From DAONLM01 sp035406685 (lineage in GTDB: Bacteria > Spirochaetota > GWE2-31-10 > MWDO01), in the NCBI GenBank assembly GCA_035406685.1, contig DAONLM010000177.1, positions 1 to 6,200 of the forward strand: a stretch of DNA of 6,200 nt, given 5' to 3'. A model generated the notes under the pieces. It worked only from the letters and a program-made list of their open reading frames with translations, was not told where the DNA came from and ran no database searches. The position numbers were made by a program, and so were the translations under genes. Of the stretch, positions 1-5,843 are shown in pieces. Numbering within the stretch: the first letter of the stretch is position 1; every line of letters starts with the position of its first letter.

Positions 1-130
1 TAATATATCTTAAATTTAAATGTTTGTCAAAATAAAATTTATTTTAATATATTACATAATATTACTTAGAATATGATTGTTTTTTTAAGTAAAAATTTTT
101 TAATTTTTTTTCTAAAAGTTGTAAAGGATT

Positions 131-158
131 TTCTAAGAAATTTTGTGATTAATATATA
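131..158 (+). promoter_or_regulatory. weak candidate promoter for the RHH gene
   Basis: A TTCTAA box (131-136) and a TATATA box (153-158) are separated by 16 nt, giving a predicted start near 165 and a leader of about 24 nt. The inverted repeat at 130-140 overlaps the -35 box, where an operator could sit. Matches like this are frequent by chance in DNA this A/T-rich. An alternative pair, TTGTCA (24-29) and TATATT (48-53), is equally possible. Confidence 0.25.
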
Positions 159-176
159 GAAAATAATTTTTTAAAA

Positions 177-182
177 AAGGAG
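177..182 (+). promoter_or_regulatory. ribosome binding site of the RHH gene
   Basis: AAGGAG lies 6 nt before the ATG at 189. It is a strong Shine-Dalgarno match and fixes that start. Confidence 0.8.
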
Positions 183-188
183 TAAAAT

Positions 189-689
189 ATGATCGAGTTT
201 GAATTTGTTGTTGATAAAGATTTATATGAAAAAATTAAAAATTTAAAAAATCAAAAAAATAAAAATCTTTCTGCTATTGTAAGGGATATAATGTTAAAAA
301 TGGCCTTTTTTCTTACAAAAAAGCATATTGAAGAGCCAATAAGAAAAAAAGACTATCCAAGAGTTAATGCAAGTAAAAAGATTAGAACATTTTTGCCAGA
401 GGAGGTATACAATCAGTTGAAGATGCTTCATCATCAATTAAATACCTTCAGTATGGCAACTCTTGTGAGGGAGATAATGGAGGTGTATTTTGAAGGTATT
501 GAAGAGTATGGTGAAGAGAAGTTTATGGAGATAATGAAGAAAGTAAGCGAGGAGATCGAGATGATGAGAAAAAATAAGGTAAGAGTAAGAAAGGTTGGGC
601 AAGATATCCCCCACTCAGTCGCCAAACTATACAGTTATTTAATGTTCTTTTCCCAAAACTTCTATCTTACAGAATTTCAATTTTTATAA
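189..689 (+). CDS. small protein with two tandem ribbon-helix-helix-like repeats
   Basis: A 166-residue protein of unknown specific function, probably DNA-binding. Two similar segments can be aligned by eye. Residues 3-38 have Y13, IKNL and then AIVRDIM (29-35). Residues 65-101 have Y74, LKML and then TLVREIM (91-97). Each has a short beta-like strand, a helix and a second helix ending in VR(D/E)IM, the layout of CopG/Arc/MetJ ribbon-helix-helix domains. RHH proteins normally bind DNA as dimers of one domain per chain, so a tandem pair could fold as a pseudo-dimer (inference). Residues 105-135 are a highly charged helix, and the last 25 residues are hydrophobic and aromatic. The start is set by AAGGAG six bases upstream. 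GAG codons and G+C are more frequent from about 400 to 620 than in the following genes. There is no toxin-like partner next to it, so an antitoxin role is not supported. The repeat structure is likelier than any named family. Confidence 0.7.
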   Translation: MIEFEFVVDKDLYEKIKNLKNQKNKNLSAIVRDIMLKMAFFLTKKHIEEPIRKKDYPRVNASKKIRTFLPEEVYNQLKMLHHQLNTFSMATLVREIMEVYFEGIEEYGEEKFMEIMKKVSEEIEMMRKNKVRVRKVGQDIPHSVAKLYSYLMFFSQNFYLTEFQFL

Positions 690-858
690 ATCTAATGAAT
701 TTTTATTCATATTATAATTTATACTCTCTAAAACTAAATTGCTCTTAGGCTAAGTCTGTATATTTTTTTAGTAAAAATAAATTTGAATTTAAAATTTACT
801 TTAAATTTTTCGTAAAAAAATATGACAAAATAAAAAAAAAATGCTATTTCTAAAAATC
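690..858 (+). other. spacer before the lipoate genes, no clear signals
   Basis: This A/T-rich spacer has no good promoter match and no Shine-Dalgarno sequence before either candidate start of the next gene. It has two A/T-only hairpins: ATGAAT-TTTT-ATTCAT (695-710), and AATTTAAA/TTTAAATT (786-793/800-807) followed by five T. Either might be a weak terminator, but neither has a G/C base pair at its foot. A run of ten A (832-841) reaches the first base of the upstream ATG at 841. Confidence 0.5.
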
Positions 859-1659
859 ATGAAAACTTTTAGACTCATTGAGACAGAAAAACTTGATGGC
901 TATACAAATATGGCAATAGATGAGGCTCTTTTTCTTTCATATTTAAAAAATAAAATTCCAGTTTTAAGGATATATGAATGGGAGCCACCAGCAATATCTA
1001 TTGGTAGGTTTCAAAATATAACTAACTTATTTAAAGAAAATTTTTCTAAATATCAAATTGTTAGAAGAATAACAGGGGGGGGATCTATTTTGCATCATCA
1101 GGAAATCACATATTCAATCGTATGTTCTCCTGATGATTTAGGCATAAAAAAAATAGAGGTTAAAAAAGGATTTAAGATTTTAACAGAATTTTTAATTAAA
1201 ACATATAGAGATTTTGGACTTAATGCTGGATATGCAATTTCTAATTTTAAAAAAAATTTAGGAATTAAAACTCAATTATGCTTTGCAGGAAAAGAGGAAT
1301 ATGATATAGTTATAGATAGAAAAAAAATAGGTGGGAATGCACAAAAAAGATCTAAAGATAGTATATTTCAACATGGTAGTATACCATTAATGATTGATTT
1401 TGATTTATTTAATGAAGTTTTTAATAAAGATTTTATCCCGAATAAGGATAGCATTACTTGGTTAAAAGATTATATATTAGATCAAGATATTATAAAATTT
1501 AAAGAGAGATTAAAATATAATTTTGAACAATCACTTAATATTAAACTTTATAATGATAATTTAACTTTTGATGAAGAAAATTTAAAAAATATTCTTATAA
1601 AAGAAAAATATTCTAATAAAGAATGGAATTTTTATGGAAAAGAAACCAGAATGGCTTAG
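859..1659 (+). CDS. lipM: lipoate/octanoate protein transferase, LipM type
   Basis: A BPL/LplA/LipB-family enzyme, most likely the octanoyltransferase that moves octanoate from acyl carrier protein to a lipoyl domain or GcvH, in the cytoplasm. Residues are numbered from the ATG at 841. The substrate-binding motif RRITGGG is at 75-81, LHH at 84-86, Cys147 followed by Phe, the lysine motif KKIGGNAQ at 161-168 and QHGSI at 177-181. The Cys-Phe pair and AQ-R/QHGSI are features of LipM, whose acyl intermediate is on cysteine. Lipoate-protein ligase LplA uses the lysine and lacks that cysteine. A ligase activity cannot be excluded. The ATG at 859 is preferred because family members start close to the FRLIET strand; the frame is also open from ATG 841, giving 272 residues. 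Neither start has a Shine-Dalgarno sequence. The gene overlaps lipA by 26 nt, which supports joint expression and the de novo pathway. Eight consecutive G (1075-1082) encode the glycine motif. Confidence 0.85.
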   Translation: MKTFRLIETEKLDGYTNMAIDEALFLSYLKNKIPVLRIYEWEPPAISIGRFQNITNLFKENFSKYQIVRRITGGGSILHHQEITYSIVCSPDDLGIKKIEVKKGFKILTEFLIKTYRDFGLNAGYAISNFKKNLGIKTQLCFAGKEEYDIVIDRKKIGGNAQKRSKDSIFQHGSIPLMIDFDLFNEVFNKDFIPNKDSITWLKDYILDQDIIKFKERLKYNFEQSLNIKLYNDNLTFDEENLKNILIKEKYSNKEWNFYGKETRMA

Positions 1660-2470
1660 AAAAAAGATCAGTATTAATACCATTGCTTTAATGAGAAAAA
1701 GGCTTAATGAAAATAAAATTCATACAATATGCGAAGAGGCTTTATGTCCTAATATTTCAGAATGCTATGCTAAAAAAGAGGCATCATTTTTGATTCTCGG
1801 GAATATATGCACAAGAAGATGTCTATTTTGTAATGTAAGAAAATATCAAAAGCCCTTACCAGTGGATGAAAATGAGCCAGAAAATGTTGCTTTAACTGTT
1901 AGATCTTTGGGGTTAAAAAATGTTGTAATAACCAGTCCTACAAGAGACGATCTAAAAGATGGTGGGGCAACTCAATTTGCTTTAACAATTAAGAAAATAA
2001 GAGGGATATCCCCTGAAACAAAAATTGAAACATTAATTCCGGATTTCAATGGGGATATGAATAGTGTTAAAATAGTAATAGAAGCAAAGCCAGATATCAT
2101 ATCTCATAATCTTGAAACTGTAAGAAATCTTTATCATATCAGAAATGGAGCTAATTATGAAATATCTTTAAGCATTCTTTCTTTTATAAAAGAAAATTCT
2201 AATATAAAAACAAAATCTGGAATAATGTTAGGACTCGGTGAAAAAGAAGAGGAGTTAATAGAATTATTTAATGATCTATTAAGATCTGGCTGTAAACTTT
2301 TAAGTATAGGTCAATACATTGCACCTTCAAAAAGACATTACCCGGTTATTGAATATATAAAGCCAGAATATTTTGATTATCTAAAAAATATCTGTTATAA
2401 AATGGGATTTGAGTATGTAGAAAGCTCACCTTACACAAGAAGTTCGTATAATGCTGATAAGTATATCTAA
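1634..2470 (+). CDS. lipA: lipoyl synthase
   Basis: A radical SAM enzyme that inserts two sulfur atoms into a protein-bound octanoyl chain, completing lipoate made on the carrier charged by the preceding gene. The auxiliary-cluster motif CX4CX5C is C33, C38 and C44. The radical SAM motif CX3CX2C is C59, C63 and C66 in CTRRCLFC. Further family blocks are SPTRDDLKDGG (101-111), LIPDF (134-138), KSGIMLGLGE (194-203), GQYIAPS (226-232) and the terminal RSSY (269-272), whose serine is known to ligate the auxiliary cluster. At 278 residues it is a little shorter than most LipA proteins but complete. The usual TSV before TRDD is TSP here. The ATG at 1634 is chosen because KPEWLRKK is the normal LipA N-terminus; TGGA six bases upstream is a weak ribosome binding site inside the lipM end. 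The gene ends one base from a convergent ABC gene. Confidence 0.96.
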   Translation: MEKKPEWLRKKISINTIALMRKRLNENKIHTICEEALCPNISECYAKKEASFLILGNICTRRCLFCNVRKYQKPLPVDENEPENVALTVRSLGLKNVVITSPTRDDLKDGGATQFALTIKKIRGISPETKIETLIPDFNGDMNSVKIVIEAKPDIISHNLETVRNLYHIRNGANYEISLSILSFIKENSNIKTKSGIMLGLGEKEEELIELFNDLLRSGCKLLSIGQYIAPSKRHYPVIEYIKPEYFDYLKNICYKMGFEYVESSPYTRSSYNADKYI

Positions 2471-2471
2471 T

Positions 2472-3263
2472 TTATTTTTTTGCTACTTTATCAAGTTCTG
2501 TAAAATAGAAATTTTGTCTTATGTAACTATAAGGTATTTCGTATAATTTTTCTAAATTTGTCTCATTATAGAGATCTTTTGTCTTACCATATTGAATATT
2601 TCTATTTTTATAAAACATAAGTATATTTTCTGAATACCGTTCAGTTATATTCAGTTCATGAGCAGAATAGAATATTGATATATTATTTTTCTTAGCATAC
2701 TCAGTAATATATTTCATTACTCTATGCTTTTGATAATTTTCTAATGCAAATACAGGTTCGTCCATCATCAAAATTTTTGAACCATACAATAATGAAAATG
2801 CTAAAATTGTTCTCTGCAATTCACCTTTACTGATCTCTTGAGTCTTTCTTTTTAAAATATTTTTTAATTCAAAAATCTCGATTAATTCTGAGATAAAATC
2901 AGATCTTTTTTCGGTATGAAAACCATTTTCATAAACATAATTCAACAAAACCTCAATTGGTTCTTCTGTTTCAAATTCCATATTCTGATAGATAAATGAA
3001 ACATATTTCTGCCTTGTAAATTCATCTCTTAAATCTTTTGTATTATTTCCAAGAATAAAGATATCCCCCTTTTGAGGAAGAAGAATACCACCTGCAAGGA
3101 GTAAAAAAGTAGATTTACCTGTTCCATTCTGCCCAATAAGTGAAGTAATTCCTGCTTCAAGACTTATTGTTACATCATTAAAGATAAACTCGTTTTCAAT
3201 TTCTATATCTTCTTCATCTTCATATTTAAAACTTACATTTTTAAACTCAATTATACTATTCAT
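2472..3263 (-). CDS. ABC transporter ATP-binding protein, no adjacent permease
   Basis: A complete 263-residue ABC ATPase, which would hydrolyse ATP to power a membrane partner. An aromatic near the N-terminus (Y14) may be the A-loop residue. Walker A is GQNGTGKST (44-52), the Q-loop glutamine is Q93, the signature is ISKGELQR (144-151), Walker B is ILMMDEP (164-170) and the H-loop histidine is H202. The signature has SKG where most have SGG, as in some exporter-type ATPases. The D-loop reads FALEN rather than SALD. There is no transmembrane segment, and no permease is encoded in the window, so the membrane partner must be elsewhere or the protein is not a transporter subunit. It overlaps the upstream lipoprotein gene by 8 nt (3256-3263), and GGAG and GAGGAG inside that gene's end serve as its ribosome binding site. 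The substrate cannot be inferred; it does not look like LolD. Confidence 0.9.
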   Translation of the reverse strand: MNSIIEFKNVSFKYEDEEDIEIENEFIFNDVTISLEAGITSLIGQNGTGKSTFLLLAGGILLPQKGDIFILGNNTKDLRDEFTRQKYVSFIYQNMEFETEEPIEVLLNYVYENGFHTEKRSDFISELIEIFELKNILKRKTQEISKGELQRTILAFSLLYGSKILMMDEPVFALENYQKHRVMKYITEYAKKNNISIFYSAHELNITERYSENILMFYKNRNIQYGKTKDLYNETNLEKLYEIPYSYIRQNFYFTELDKVAKK

Positions 3264-3867
3264 ACTTCTCCAACTCCTCTATGATAATAATGGCAATATT
3301 TTGATCTTTTTTATATTCTATTCTTTTAATTATATTATTTTCATAATAATATTTTACTATCTGAAATCTATTTTCTTTTTTTATAATATTATAAGAATCA
3401 TATTTTTGATAATTTTTTTCGCTATCAACAATAACATAATAATCATCATTTGTAAGATAAAGATCAAACTCATCTGGAATTATTTTTAAGATATAAATAA
3501 AACTTTTTAACATGATGCCTATTTTTACAGAAAAAAAAGATTGAACAAAAAAATCATAATATGTTTCGTTATCTTCATATCTTGCCTCAAATATAAGATC
3601 TTTATTTAAAATAGAAAACAATTTTAATATTAACTTATTCTCCTTAAAATCATAAAAAGCCTCAAATTTATAACTCTTATTTCTTTCAGTATAAATACCG
3701 CTGAGTTTAACTTTATTATTTCCAAAAGGATTATTCTCTTTTATTTTCTCTAAAAAAGTTAGTCGATCATTATAAGAGACTTTTTCAGAGAATTTATAAT
3801 TAATAGTATTACAGGATACTAAAATTAATAATGCTAAAATACTAACTATTTTTACTTTCAATAACAA
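3256..3867 (-). CDS. small lipoprotein, possibly LolA/LolB-like fold
   Basis: A 203-residue predicted lipoprotein of unknown function. Residues 1-19 form a type II signal peptide: basic residues at 4 and 6, a hydrophobic core, and the lipobox LVSC with Cys19 as the lipidation site. The mature part is rich in aromatic and alternating hydrophobic/charged residues, such as KVKLSGIYTE, YKFEAFYDF and LIFEARYED. This suggests consecutive beta strands like the half-barrel of LolA/LolB or similar lipoprotein-handling proteins, but no diagnostic motif was recognised and that fold is an inference. The start is TTG at 3867: an in-frame TAA lies immediately upstream, there is no ATG until far into the gene, and GGGGGAG is placed 7 nt before it. 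The gene overlaps the end of the methyltransferase gene by 26 nt and the ABC gene by 8 nt, so the lipoprotein and the ATPase may work together at the membrane. Confidence 0.8.
   Translation of the reverse strand: MLLKVKIVSILALLILVSCNTINYKFSEKVSYNDRLTFLEKIKENNPFGNNKVKLSGIYTERNKSYKFEAFYDFKENKLILKLFSILNKDLIFEARYEDNETYYDFFVQSFFSVKIGIMLKSFIYILKIIPDEFDLYLTNDDYYVIVDSEKNYQKYDSYNIIKKENRFQIVKYYYENNIIKRIEYKKDQNIAIIIIEELEKYE
3268..3279 (-). promoter_or_regulatory. internal ribosome binding site of the ABC gene
   Basis: On the minus strand, GAGGAG and then GGAG precede the ATG at 3263, with spacings of 10 and 4 nt. Both lie in the last codons (EELEKYE) of the lipoprotein gene, so translation of the two genes is probably coupled. 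Confidence 0.65.
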
Positions 3868-4528
3868 TTAAAAACTCCCCCTTTTTAATACCGATTTTTT
3901 GAATATCTTTTTCTATATTTTTTGGTTTATCATAAAAGATCATTTCATCCTCCATTGTTAAATTGAATGGAAGATATATTTTCCTATCCGGAATAATTTT
4001 TTTTAATAAATCCAGTATATTAAAGAGTCTATGAGGAGACTCCATTAAAATAATAGTCTCTTTTCTTTTAATTAGATCTCTTAATTCTTTTTCTCTTATG
4101 TCACTCTTCTGTGATAAAAATCCAGCAAAATAAAAATCTTTAATTTTAAATGGGGATAGACTTATTGCCGTTATAATTGAATTTGGACCGGGTATAGAGG
4201 TAACTTTATAACCATTTCTTCTTATTGCTTCAATCAATAAAAAACCCGGATCCTCAAAAATAGGAACACCACAATCAGAAATAAGTGCCCCTTTCTCCCC
4301 ATTTTTTAATAAACTTAAAGATAATTCTATGGCATCTTTTTCATAATTTTCGTTACATATAACAAACTTTTTTAATGGAATATTAAGAAAACTGACCAAT
4401 CTCTTATATTCTTTCTCATTCTCACAAACAACAAAATCCACACTATTTAAAATATCAATTGCTCTCAATGAGATATCCCTATAATTTCCTATAGGAAGAG
4501 CCACTATAAAAAAATCTATTTCAACCAC
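3842..4528 (-). CDS. rsmI: RsmI-family (tetrapyrrole methylase fold) SAM methyltransferase
   Basis: A 228-residue member of the TP-methylase superfamily, closest to RsmI, which 2'-O-methylates C1402 of 16S rRNA using SAM. Recognisable blocks are LPIGN (11-15), LRAIDIL (21-27), SDCGVPIFEDPG (84-95), IPGP (112-115), AGFL (135-138), ESPHR (163-167) and a final KGEFLIVIE. Several hallmark positions differ. The EDTR motif reads ENEK (36-39), SDAGTP reads SDCGVP, and the REL(T) segment reads FNLT (188-191). The C-terminal extension of typical 270-290-residue RsmI is missing. In these points it resembles a shorter RsmI-like group known from Bacteroidetes whose substrate is unclear to me, so the rRNA target is likely but not certain. 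The start is GTG at 4528, three bases after the thiC stop and in the same frame. The nearest G-rich sequence is 11 nt upstream and weak, so it may depend on coupling to thiC. Confidence 0.8.
   Translation of the reverse strand: MVEIDFFIVALPIGNYRDISLRAIDILNSVDFVVCENEKEYKRLVSFLNIPLKKFVICNENYEKDAIELSLSLLKNGEKGALISDCGVPIFEDPGFLLIEAIRRNGYKVTSIPGPNSIITAISLSPFKIKDFYFAGFLSQKSDIREKELRDLIKRKETIILMESPHRLFNILDLLKKIIPDRKIYLPFNLTMEDEMIFYDKPKNIEKDIQKIGIKKGEFLIVIESKNS
3875..3881 (-). promoter_or_regulatory. ribosome binding site that fixes the TTG start of the lipoprotein gene
   Basis: GGGGGAG on the minus strand ends 7 nt before the TTG at 3867. It lies inside the 3' end of the upstream methyltransferase gene. 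Because no ATG is available, this site is the main support for the non-ATG start. Confidence 0.75.
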
Positions 4529-4531
4529 TTT

Positions 4532-5806
4532 TTAATATACCCTTTTAAAAGAACAGAATTCCCCACACATTGTGCATTCATCTCTGTTTTTTAAATTATA
4601 CTTATTAATGGCGTTCTTTACTTTTTCTTTATCAATAGCATACATTAACATCTTATCCCAATCAATATCTCTTCTTGCCTTTGACATTTTATTATCAATA
4701 TCCCTCGAATTCCCTTTGTTTAAAGCAATATCAGCTGAATGAGCTGCTATCAATGATGCAATTACTCCAATTTTTACATCTTCAATGTCTGGTAAATATA
4801 GATGTTCAGATGGGGTGACATAACATAAAAAATCTGCTCCACAGAAGCCAGCAATAGCACTACCAATAGCACTCGTTATATGATCATAGCCAGGTGCTAT
4901 ATCTGTAACAACAGGACCAAGAACATAAAAAGGGGCATTCTTACAAAGATTCTTTTGTAGCCTTATATTTGTCTCAATATCGTTTAATCTTATATGACCT
5001 GGACCTTCAACCATTACCTGAACATTTTTTTCTCTTGCTCTTTGGACAAGTTCACCCAGAATAATTAATTCCTGAACCTGTGATCTATCTGTCCCATCAT
5101 CAGTAGCTCCTGGTCTTAGTCCATCTCCTAAACTTATTGTAACATCATATTGATATGCAATATCAAGAATCTCATCAAATAAGGTATAAAATGGGTTTTC
5201 TTTATTGTTATATCTTATCCATTCTGCAATTAAAGATCCCCCCCTTGATACTATACCACAAATGCGTGGATCTTTATTAAGCCTTTCTAAAGCCTCTTTT
5301 GTAACACCAGCATGAATTGTCCAAAAATCAACTCCCTCTTCAGCCTGTGTTTTTAAAACATCCAGAATCTCTTTTTCTGTAAAATTGTGAATATCTTCTT
5401 TTCTTGATAACATAATTGAAGAGATTTCATAAATAGGAACAGTTCCTACCATTATTTTAGAATTCTTTATTATCTCTCTTCTTATTTCTCTTATGTAATT
5501 ATAGTCATTACAGGTAGAAAGATCCATTACAGAATGAGCCCCACTCTCCGTTGCTATCTGAAGTTTTTTTAATTCTTCTTCTAAATTTGATTTTTTTGAA
5601 GATATACCTATATTAGCATTTACTTTAATATAAGTATCTTTTCCAATTGCAACTGCCTTAAAATTATGATTCTTGTTTTTAGGTATTACAACCAACCCAT
5701 CCGCAATATTTTTTCTCAATTCTTCTAATGATAATGGCTCATTTTCTGCTGCAATTCTCATCTCATCCGTAATAATACCGTTTTTTGCTGAATGTATTTG
5801 AGTCAT
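4532..5806 (-). CDS. thiC: phosphomethylpyrimidine synthase ThiC, short form
   Basis: A cytoplasmic non-canonical radical SAM enzyme that rearranges aminoimidazole ribotide to hydroxymethylpyrimidine phosphate, the pyrimidine half of thiamine. It has 424 residues, the normal size of the short ThiC type without the N-terminal extension. Blocks include VNANIGIS (62-69), GTVPIYE (121-127), FWTIHAGV (161-168), SRGGS (187-191), SLGDGLRPG (225-233), EGPGH (267-271) and GYDHITSAIG (306-315). The 4Fe-4S motif is C411, C414 and C418 (CTMCGEFC, CX2CX3C), as in clostridial-type ThiC. The ThiC paralogue BzaF, which makes 5-hydroxybenzimidazole from the same substrate, is similar and cannot be fully excluded by eye. 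The start is ATG at 5806 with AAGGA 7 nt upstream. It is first in a leftward operon with the methyltransferase, lipoprotein and ABC genes. No other thiamine genes are in the window. Seven G encode part of SRGGS. Confidence 0.93.
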   Translation of the reverse strand: MTQIHSAKNGIITDEMRIAAENEPLSLEELRKNIADGLVVIPKNKNHNFKAVAIGKDTYIKVNANIGISSKKSNLEEELKKLQIATESGAHSVMDLSTCNDYNYIREIRREIIKNSKIMVGTVPIYEISSIMLSRKEDIHNFTEKEILDVLKTQAEEGVDFWTIHAGVTKEALERLNKDPRICGIVSRGGSLIAEWIRYNNKENPFYTLFDEILDIAYQYDVTISLGDGLRPGATDDGTDRSQVQELIILGELVQRAREKNVQVMVEGPGHIRLNDIETNIRLQKNLCKNAPFYVLGPVVTDIAPGYDHITSAIGSAIAGFCGADFLCYVTPSEHLYLPDIEDVKIGVIASLIAAHSADIALNKGNSRDIDNKMSKARRDIDWDKMLMYAIDKEKVKNAINKYNLKNRDECTMCGEFCSFKRVY

Positions 5807-5813
5807 TTAATAA

Positions 5814-5818
5814 TCCTT
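5814..5818 (-). promoter_or_regulatory. thiC: ribosome binding site of thiC
   Basis: AAGGA on the minus strand lies 7 nt before the ATG at 5806. Confidence 0.75.
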
Positions 5819-5843
5819 AACTACTTCAAAACTTTACCCTATC

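Larger units (their letters stand above)
1..188. other. A/T-rich intergenic region upstream of the RHH gene
   Basis: No credible coding frame or RNA gene is visible here. The stretch is almost all A and T with long T and A runs (about 80-112). It contains a candidate promoter and a ribosome binding site for the gene at 189. It also has a small inverted repeat, TTTCT-A-AGAAA, at 130-140. The end of whatever gene lies to the left is not seen. Confidence 0.7.

Noticed and set aside
434..625. 63-codon minus-strand open frame inside the RHH gene
   Set aside because: It lies fully antisense to a gene with a strong ribosome binding site. Its Ser/Ile/Phe-rich translation is what the complement of Lys/Glu-rich coding gives.
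189..689. Antitoxin of a toxin-antitoxin pair
   Set aside because: RHH folds are common in antitoxins, but the next gene is a lipoate enzyme 170 bp away and no small toxin frame is present on either side.
695..710. Terminator after the RHH gene
   Set aside because: The 6-bp ATGAAT/ATTCAT stem is nearly all A/T and is followed by ATATTATAATTT without a T run, so it is too weak to call.
3301..3489. 62-codon plus-strand open frame inside the lipoprotein gene
   Set aside because: Its product is almost only I, F, N and K, typical of A/T-rich antisense DNA, and the opposite strand has a convincing lipoprotein with a ribosome binding site.
2472..3867. LolB/LolD lipoprotein-sorting pair
   Set aside because: The lipoprotein lacks a recognisable LolB motif, the ATPase signature is ISKGE rather than the LolD type, and no LolC/E permease is present. 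The idea is kept only as a hypothesis in the findings.
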